Part shown: positions 57,001 through 64,000 of the stretch, one piece after another
Position numbering within the stretch: position 1 is the first letter of the stretch
How the letters are laid out: each line of letters starts with the position of its first letter
NCBI GenBank assembly: GCA_051294375.1
Contig: CM119263.1
Span: 29,034,079-29,098,078 of the forward strand
Source of the DNA: Paraspadella gotoi
Lineage: Eukaryota; Chaetognatha
Length of the DNA: 64,000 nucleotides
Direction: 5' to 3'
Program-made: the position numbers and the translations under genes
The notes under the pieces: generated by a model
What the model was told of the DNA's origin: nothing
Database searches by the model: none
Seen by the model: the letters and a program-made list of their open reading frames with translations, nothing else

Positions 57001-60000
57001 TAAAATTTTTTTTTAGAAATCTTAAAATTTTTTGATGGATTCTGATAGAGCATTAAAAGTTAAATAAGAAATATAATTACAGCTTTTAAAAATTCTTACG
57101 TTTTCTATGTGAAAAAATAAAAAAACTGATAAAATCATCGAAAGATGACGATGATGATGATTTTTACGGTTTTTCTTATTTTTGACTCACTTATCATGAA
57201 AATATTTAAAAAAGAATTATACTTTGTGTAGACAACTTTTTATGAGTTATCTGAATCTGGTCTTAAAATTTAAAAATTATCAAAAAAAATTTTGGCCTTT
57301 CCTATTTATAAATAAATATTAAAAAAATAATTTTTTGGGTATAGAGCCACATAAGAAATGTTTTGTCCATTGAAAGTATACTTAAAAATGTATAAATTTT
57401 CGTTTGAGCATATAATCATTCTAATTTTTGATTCACTCCATTGAGTGGGGTTACCCCTACCAAGACGCAAAAGATGTGGTCATGTTTTCACGCTAACGGC
57501 GGTCAATACTCCACTTTTTTAACCTTCCATCCCTCCACTACCTCTTCCCAGCCCCCGCCTTCCACTCGATCCCATCACTTACGAAAATTGGTCCGACACG
57601 GCTGCACAAATATCTGATCTCCTTCTCGGTTATCGACTTCGAGTTGGGAAGGTCGTCGAGAATGACGAAGCGGCTCTCGATCTTAGGCGCTGCGGCGGCG
57701 GACTCGTCTTCGGCAGGAGGATGCTGCAGCTGCTGAAATCTTTGGGAGAGAGGGACCTTGGAGATCGAAGAGAAGGGAGGATCCTCGTTGGGGTTGGGGA
57801 CTGGCTGGAAGTAAAAAAAGAAATCTCTTGGAATATCTAGTGGCATTCGTTGCGTTCGGTGGCTTAGATGAACAATTCTTTACCTCGTCTTGAGATTGTA
57901 ACTTTGAGCTGGCCGTTTTCTGCACGGAGGGCGTTATCACCGTTCGACGTCTGAAATTGGTGGTTTTCATTTTCAAAATTCTTCAAAATCGCGATACATT
58001 TACTCAAATTACTCAAATTACTCAAATTACCGAAAGGACTCGGAGGCGGGCGGGAGAACGGGTTCGCGGGAATAAACCGGTGCTGCAACGGGCACTCGCG
58101 CCGGTGCGGAAACGGGCGCGCGCGCAGTTGGAGGGGGCGTGTTTGGATTGTCGGACTTCATCCCCAAAGATTTGAGTTCTATCTCGCTCAACCGAAAGTA
58201 TTTCTTGACGAGACGCTCTTCTCCTTCCGGATTTTTCTTCTTGATCAAACGAGCTTGAAGCTTCATTCCGTCGGCAGTCGTGATAATCCCCGTTTCTTTA
58301 TCTGTCGCGACGATTCACGTGTTTTTTTTTTAATTACATGCACTTTTAAACAGCAACACGATTTGGTAATATTTAAAAAAAATATTTAGAAATTAATGCT
58401 TTGTTTTACCCATATGAATTATCCTCAATCTCTTTTTGGAATTGTCCGGTTTGGGCGGCGTCTGCTTCTTAGGCGATTCTATCGAGGGGAGTTGAATTTC
58501 AGGAAGGGAGGGCCTCGGCAACGACGGTGCTGAAAAAAGATATTAATTACGCAAAAATTAAATACATAGGAATGAAGTTGAGACTTTACTTAAATTATTA
58601 CGAAATTAGTACGTATATTGGTACAAAAGGAGATTTACCTTCGGATTTTAATAAAGACGGGATTTCAGGTCGATTCTGACCCGGAACCTCTGCGAAAATA
58701 AGTCAAAAAATAAATTTTAGTCATTAGAGAGCTTTGCGAAAAATAGCGAATAATCACTTGAGTGACGTTATTTTATCGCGTCACCAACAGCGGCACTCCC
58801 TTCGACTCGTATTCATTCAACGGTATTCACCTGACATCCTGGAGTCAATGGTCTGTTTCCCGACAAGATCGTTGCATTTGTCTTCCTGAGGATTGACCAT
58901 GAGCGGATTCAAATTTCTTCGTTTGAAGATCACGGGTCTTTTCGAGCCAGTCTCCGACGAAGTCTCTGGTGCGGTCTCCACCGCCACCACCGCCGGATAT
59001 GGCGCAACGTTGGCCGAACTCGCCGGCGGTCTTAGCAGTTCCTCCCTAGACACGACTGGCCGTACACGCGGTGACCCGGCGGGCTTTGGCTCTGCCGATT
59101 CACTCGTGGCATGATCTGCGCGAATCCGCGGATCACGCACTGTCGGCGGCGCCTTTGAGTTGACGATGGTTAGACGACGTCTCGCGTCCTCCGACGAGGC
59201 GGTCGAGTCTCCCTCGGTTGACATCGTCGGAGGCAAAACGGCGACACGCTTGAGTTTCGTTCGGGACTCCTCCGAGGGCTCGAGGTTTCTCTTGGAGGCT
59301 GTAGTGAGGCCCGGCGCGTCGAGGGCGTTGGCCGCCGCGGTCGGGGGAGAATCTCTGGCTAAACCAAGGGAAAGTCGCCGACTCGATCGCGCCGCTTCCC
59401 TTCGCGCCATCTCCGCTTCTTTCTCCTTCGCCGCCCGCTGTCGATTCTCTTCTTTCCGCCGCAGCACCTCCTGCCGTTTCCGCTTCTGCTCCTCCAGCTT
59501 CCGCTGATACTCTGCTTCTTCGGGAGTCAACGCTTTGGGCGGATCCGGTTTGGGAGGCTGTTCCCGAGGAGGCGACCTGAAACATGAAAATGTCATAATA
59601 ATCGGTATTCGACTGGAATTATTTTGAACTTAATGATACGATTTAAGATAATTTTAAACATTGTTCACTTTAAAACGACATTTGCGACCCGCGGGAGAAT
59701 TGCCGACGATGTCGCGGTCCGTTTGTTTTTGTTACAACACGAGGTTCCCCTCATTGCAATTTAACGAATTACTTCCAAATAAATTACTTTACTCTCATCC
59801 TCTTTACCGTCTCCTTGGTGATCGACTGCGGGACCTCCGCCGCGGGGGCGGGGGAGAGATAGTGCGGGAACGCCTTCCATCGCCGCGCCATCGGGCGTCG
59901 TCGTGATGACGTCGCGGCGGGGATCGACGATCGCGCGACGCCGGTTGCCATGGCAACGCCGCGGGAAACGGAGGCTGACGAAACGCGTTGTTTTGGGGTA

Positions 60001-60874
60001 TCATTGACGGCTGGAAAAATAACGTTTTTACATTTCAATTTAAATTGCACTAGTTTCAAATCAAGACTCTCAAATTAACCTGAAACATGGGCGGACGATA
60101 CTGCGCATTGTAAAAAGGCGGGAAAGGGTTTTGTCCCGGGAGTAAGCGATTGCCCATTGTCATCGCCGCGTTGAATGGGCGAGGAAGACCCATGAGCCCG
60201 GAAAGAGCCAAGTTGATCGGCGACGTTCCAGGCGGAGGAGGACAATTCATCCCTGATCGAAAGTTTTATGGAAAAAGCTGTCGACTCGCTCTCACTTACG
60301 TAGCAACGGAATGACGAATGACAATGACAATGACGAATGACAATGCTGTACCTGACGGACCGAATGGCCGGGAGTTGGGCGGAAATCCCAAGGGCATCGG
60401 CAGTTGTCCGTGCGAAGGTGGTCCGTGCGAAGCCTGACCCGGATGACCCATCGAAGATCGCTGATTGGCCGCCATGAAGCGAGGATTGACGTGGATTTTG
60501 TTGGACGGCGCCGGTTTCGACGTGATGTTGAGAAACTGAAAAAAGGCGGAGATGAAATTATCAAAATAAAACGATATGGTAAAGGAAAATCCAACCAACC
60601 TGATCGAGCGGATGAACTCGACCGGAAGACGGTCTCCTCCGCGGCGGCGAACGATTCCATCCCTCGCGTCGACGTCTGTCATCAGGAACGCGTCTTTCGT
60701 CTGAGTCGGGACAGAGTCAATCATTAGATATCCCAAGTCTATTCATTGAGTTACGTAAATATAATTATATTGATTTATTTAGGTTGCCTATCAGTACAGT
60801 AATTACCAATATCAACCATTTAAGACTCGACAAAAAGACAAAAAGTAAAGAAGCGGGAGATAAGAAATATTAAC

Positions 60875-60917
<43 letters not shown>

Positions 60918-61873
60918 CGTTTCAATATTAACTCGTAACTGCCCCCCCAATCACCTCCTTCCATTAACTCGAATTCGCGACGTATGTTGAACACAGCCAC
61001 ATCCAATAAATTATCTCGACTACTCACGCTCGAATAACCGCGTCTAATAAATCCCTTGCTCCGTCGATCAATTGGAGCCATAAAAAGGTTTTTATGTACC
61101 TAATCTTTTCTCCTCCTTTTTCCTTCTTCTCCGGCAGTCGCGGTCGTCGTCGTTGTCGCTCTCGCTCTCGCTCGGGGAAGACTTGGCCCGCGGTTCGCCC
61201 TTTCCGTCTTCGTCGTCGTCGTCGTCGCCGCGTTGACCGGCCGTCGCGTCGTCGTCGGAACGACCAGCTCCTTCGCCGCCTTCCACGGCGTCGGCTTCTT
61301 TCGGCTCGAGATCGGGGCGGAAGTTTTCGAGTCTATCGGGTCGCGCGTTCGATTCCTCAATTGAAGTCGCCATTGTAGTTTCCAGAGGAGCACTGTCCGT
61401 CTTCTTTGGTTCGTGCTCTAAAATTGAAGACGAAAGACGAAAGTTAAAAGACCAGTTTCGCTCCGAATATCTTGATGGTTAATTGCTCGCCAACTAGCAT
61501 TCATACCAGAAATGGGTTCGTCGAGAAAATGGATTGTTGGACTTCCCGCCAAATCATCGTAGTCTTCAAAGTCGTAATCCAATTCGTCGTCGGCGGCAGA
61601 AACGGCGTCGGTGGTGGCATCCGATTTTGAGCGGAGTCGGCCGCCCGGCGGTAATTCCACATTAGCATCATCGCCGAGATTCGCCGGACTTCTAATCGAC
61701 TCGGTCTCCGTTAGTTTTGTCATCGTCTTCGTCGGCGATTCGAATTTTTTCGGAGCACCTTTATTTCTGTTCTCCTTGAGGGCATCTTCATCAACGGGTT
61801 CCCTTCCTTTATGAGATACTTTTTGAATATGGTCTGCTGAGGCACCTCCAGTTTCCACAGGTGCATCTGACAT
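54027..61873 (-). CDS. RBM33: RBM33-like RNA-binding protein
   Basis: About thirteen exons. The CDS probably starts at ATG 61871-61873 (MSDAPVETGGASADH), although its exon opens upstream in the same frame, so an earlier start is possible. The acidic N-terminal part (DDELDYDFEDYDDLAGSP; EDGKGEPRAKSSPSESESD) leads to a basic RS-like segment and PSNKIHVNPRFMAANQ, comparable to KNIHINPHFKG in RBM33. Pro/Met-rich exons follow. Then comes a coiled coil (EEAEYQRKLEEQKRKRQEVL) like the EEQKRLREEILK stretch of RBM33. The C-terminal RRM is split over three exons: FVILDDLPNSKSITEKEI ending at 57583, then YRRSENRALVKFKLHEDAYT (54291-54203), then CVFGEKRIQVYLKRLD (54078-54027). All three junctions keep frame. 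The 3.3-kb intron inside the RRM hosts another gene on the plus strand. RBM33 in vertebrates acts in RNA export and m6A demethylation by ALKBH5. Confidence 0.8.
55143..56250 (+). CDS. Novel single-pass membrane protein with PDZ-ligand-like C-terminus, nested in RBM33 intron
   Basis: Hand-built five-exon model: 55143-55152, 55218-55296, 55588-55667, 55771-55948 and 56052-56250. All junctions are GT-AG with matching phases (1, 2, 1, 2), giving 181 residues. After only about five residues (MNGAL) a membrane span starts: VWILCGILLLVIIFLGFYYV, then the stop-transfer FRKKQTEQWKKQSR. The rest would be cytoplasmic and contains a helical acidic segment (KEARRQMTEDVETQQNEIND), SVAYSKYKQLVYEENGFVNI with possible Tyr-based sorting signals (YKQL), and a Ser/Thr/Gly-rich tail. 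It ends HSETEI, which fits a class I PDZ ligand (S/T-x-hydrophobic). I do not recognise a family. The first exon (10 coding bases) is the least certain part; a longer ectodomain exon further upstream is possible. Confidence 0.65.
56251..57582. other. Rest of the large RBM33 intron
   Basis: AT-rich DNA between the end of the nested gene and the RBM33 exon donor at 57582. Nothing recognised. Confidence 0.5.
60876..60914. repeat. (TC)n microsatellite, about 39 bp
   Basis: Uninterrupted TC run in an RBM33 intron. Confidence 0.98.
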
Positions 61874-61911
61874 GGTTGTTCCATTATCAGAGTCCTCCTT
61901 GACTGCAAGCT

Positions 61912-62424
61912 GAAAGGAAAATTCAGATATAAGAAATCGCATATCAATGATTCTGAGGTAAAATTTGACTTTCGCCGAGTGGGCAATGGGGTTTATTCAG
62001 GTTAAAGCTTCTTTTAAAAAAAATCTTTAAAAATAAATATTTGTAAAAAAAAACTTTGGAGAGAAACAATAATAATTTGTTTTTGTCAACGAATTGTATT
62101 TGACAATAAGACATGTTTCGACTCTTGAATTTAGAGTCTTCATCAGTTGTGAAAATCAATAAATTTTAGTCACAATGTCTAAAAAACACTTTTAAAAATT
62201 TATTACCTAACCCTATTCACCCTTAACCTTAAACCACCCTTAACCCTAAATCCCCCTAACCCCAATCGGCGAAAGTAAAATTATACCGATCCTTGAAACC
62301 TCCGGATAAGTTAATTACTCTTATAAAGAGTAAGCAAGCAATAAATACAAGCTACTTTCTTCAGGAAATCTATAAAACTATTTAATGATACCAAATCCGA
62401 AGATCTTCCTCAATGCACTTGGTT
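61912..62424. other. Spacer/5' region of RBM33 with two repeat motifs
   Basis: It holds the hammerhead-like motif copy C (62110-62146) and a telomere-like stretch (about 62205-62262: ACCTAACCCT, then AACCACCCTTAACCCTAAAT) related to the palindrome unit at 26.8-27.3 kb. Together these look like a degraded mobile element. Presumed RBM33 5'UTR/promoter DNA lies at the low-coordinate end. Confidence 0.55.
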
Positions 62425-62700
62425 TCACGTCCTCTTAATCTTACGGACCTTGAATTGAACGCGATTCCCTTCCTCTTCCGTGGAAAGAGCGTCTTGCTTC
62501 TCCTCTCTTTCCAGAGTTCTCGCTTTCGAAAGAGTCTTCCGCTTTAAACCTCCCGCTCCGCTCCGAGAGGATTTCGAGGAGGACGAGTTTTTGGACCCGT
62601 CCGCGACTGCGTCTTCGGATTCGGCTCGAGAAGCCACTTCCTTCGAAGGTTCTTCGTCGACCGACCGTTGGAGATGTCGACTTCGGCCCCGTCGCGGCAT
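62425..62700 (-). CDS. Small basic protein, unrecognised, likely nuclear
   Basis: A 91-codon single-exon frame beginning MPRRGRSRHLQRSVDEEPSK. A second in-frame ATG lies 10 codons upstream at 62730; I prefer the one followed by the basic block. It is Ser-rich in the middle (SSSSKSSRSG), with basic clusters GGLKRKTLSKAR and the C-terminal KVRKIKRT. These would serve as nuclear-localisation-type signals. No domain is recognised. GC content and codon use are like the neighbouring exons. It could also be the last exon of a longer gene with upstream exons outside my recognition. Confidence 0.5.
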   Translation of the reverse strand: MPRRGRSRHLQRSVDEEPSKEVASRAESEDAVADGSKNSSSSKSSRSGAGGLKRKTLSKARTLEREEKQDALSTEEEGNRVQFKVRKIKRT

Positions 62701-62730
62701 TTTTATTCCAGTTTCGTGGTTATCTTGCAC

Positions 62731-64000
62731 GACTAATACTCGAGGTTTAGTTTCCCTGATGTCATATTTTGTAAACTAACGATTAACCTAGGGCACATAA
62801 ATTAATACGAACTTTTTCAATGGAATTTTTTTTTTTTTTTTAGAACCAACAAAGAAATGCAAAGACATTTAGGAAATCTAGCAATGTAAAGCCACAGCTT
62901 GTTTGATGTGTCGCCGAGTAATGATGGGTAAATCAAACAAATTTTAGTATTCCAAAAGCTCTTTTGTCTAATATTTTAAAACAGAAAATTTCCTTATATT
63001 TAAATGTTTTTAAACGCATAATTTCCAGTCTGAGATCTAACTGAGAAAATTACTGCATGATGGAAAATAAAACAAATAAAAGCATAGCTGCTCGAAAAAT
63101 ATAAAAGTTTACATTTTCCTAACTCGAAACAAATTTCAAACAATAGGTTTAGTCAAAGAACAAACTTTTCTAAAAACGCATTGCAGTTTTACGCCAAAAA
63201 TAACTTTCAAAGAATGACACATTGATATGGTATGCTAAAACAATAATATTAAACAGATCAGAAACTGTTAAATTTAAAGTTGACATAAATATGAAATTGG
63301 TACAACCAATTGATGTAAAAGCTAATCTATAGACTGAGGACAATTTTAACAGGATTGACTAGAAAAAACGAAAGCTCTAAATACACGACAGTAATTTTCT
63401 CCATTTCTTTTCCTGGGAAAGAAAACCGATCAGATTTAGATTATCTACGGACGAGACAAGAAAAACTTAGAAAAGGGAGTGTTGACTTCTACAACAAGAA
63501 TTCTCCAACATTCATAAATAAATTAGCTAGAATCGGGGGAATATTTCTTTATTTAACAATGATCTTTTAATTTAAAAACTGAATAAGAGAAGCCTTAGAT
63601 ATACGAATGGGAAACGAGGGAGTGGGTCTAAGTAGTGATGAAAATTTTCGAAATTAGATTCAGGAATCAGGATTGGTACGTAAATGTTCAGGGTTAGAAT
63701 ATTTCTTCTTATATTCAGTAAGGAAAGTCCATCTAGAAACAAATCTCTCAAAAATGTGGAAAATGATTACATTTGATATCTTTGTCTCTGTTGGGGATGT
63801 TGAAAGGAACGATTATGTTACAATACGTTTTAGAAGTTAATAAGACAGTTATCTATAAGACGTGATTTTTATACAATTAAGGGGGACCTTTTCCAATTCG
63901 TTTTAAAAATTCATACCTACACAGAGACAAGAGATACCCAATATAATCGCATAGAAGCACTGTATGAAGCAAAATACTACCAATACTTAAGTATTTATAA
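62731..64000. other. Right-end AT-rich region
   Basis: No convincing gene. A 71-codon plus-strand frame (63355-63570) lacks domain, context and codon support. Confidence 0.5.

Noticed and set aside
58817-59596. The 260-codon frame as a separate gene
   Set aside because: It is an internal RBM33 exon; the true boundary is the acceptor near 59578 (CG/G phase), joining the preceding Arg/Ser-rich exon.
63355-63570. 71-codon plus-strand frame near the right end
   Set aside because: AT-rich codons, no domain, no splice or promoter support.

Overview
The window is animal (metazoan, bilaterian-grade) nuclear DNA: a gene-dense, AT-rich genome with GC-richer exons, mostly short GT-AG introns of about 50-150 bp, and clear orthologues of animal regulatory and housekeeping genes (BSX homeobox, KLHL20, beta-TrCP, WDR33, UBAP1, PRMT7, MAN2A, TMEM106, RBM33). 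TTAGGG-type motifs in a dispersed repeat also suit an animal. I cannot name the species. Gene models were built by hand from homology recalled from memory, splice sites and reading-frame phase; no alignment was run.

Layout, left to right. All major genes lie on the minus strand: UBAP1 5' end (1-523), WDR33 (1550-12240), a RING-H2 protein (13238-14565), BSX (15136-17625), an unrecognised acidic/proline-rich protein with heptapeptide repeats (20641-22282), alpha-mannosidase II (23109-37928), PRMT7 (38380-42101), TMEM106 (42886-44197), KLHL20 (44673-47375), beta-TrCP/Slimb (49249-52455), RBM33 (54027-61873) and a small basic nuclear-type protein (62425-62700). The only two convincing plus-strand genes are nested in introns of minus-strand genes: an eIF4G-like gene with an uninterrupted CDS (7255-10074) inside WDR33, and a five-exon single-pass membrane protein (55143-56250) inside the last RBM33 intron.

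The two roughly 4-kb introns of the mannosidase gene hold most of the repeat DNA: a TTAA-flanked element with a second copy in a PRMT7 intron, a near-perfect palindrome of telomere-like repeats, and two abutting long-inverted-repeat transposons that share the same 10-11 bp target-site sequence. A hairpin motif resembling a hammerhead ribozyme core recurs three times.

The genes form no operon or pathway. There are thematic pairs: WDR33 and RBM33 (mRNA 3' processing and RNA metabolism), KLHL20, beta-TrCP and the RING protein (ubiquitin ligase components), UBAP1 and TMEM106 (endolysosomal). These probably reflect chance in a dense genome. The best candidates for something undescribed are the nested eIF4G-like gene, the nested membrane protein with a PDZ-ligand-like tail, and the composite transposon built on one target site.
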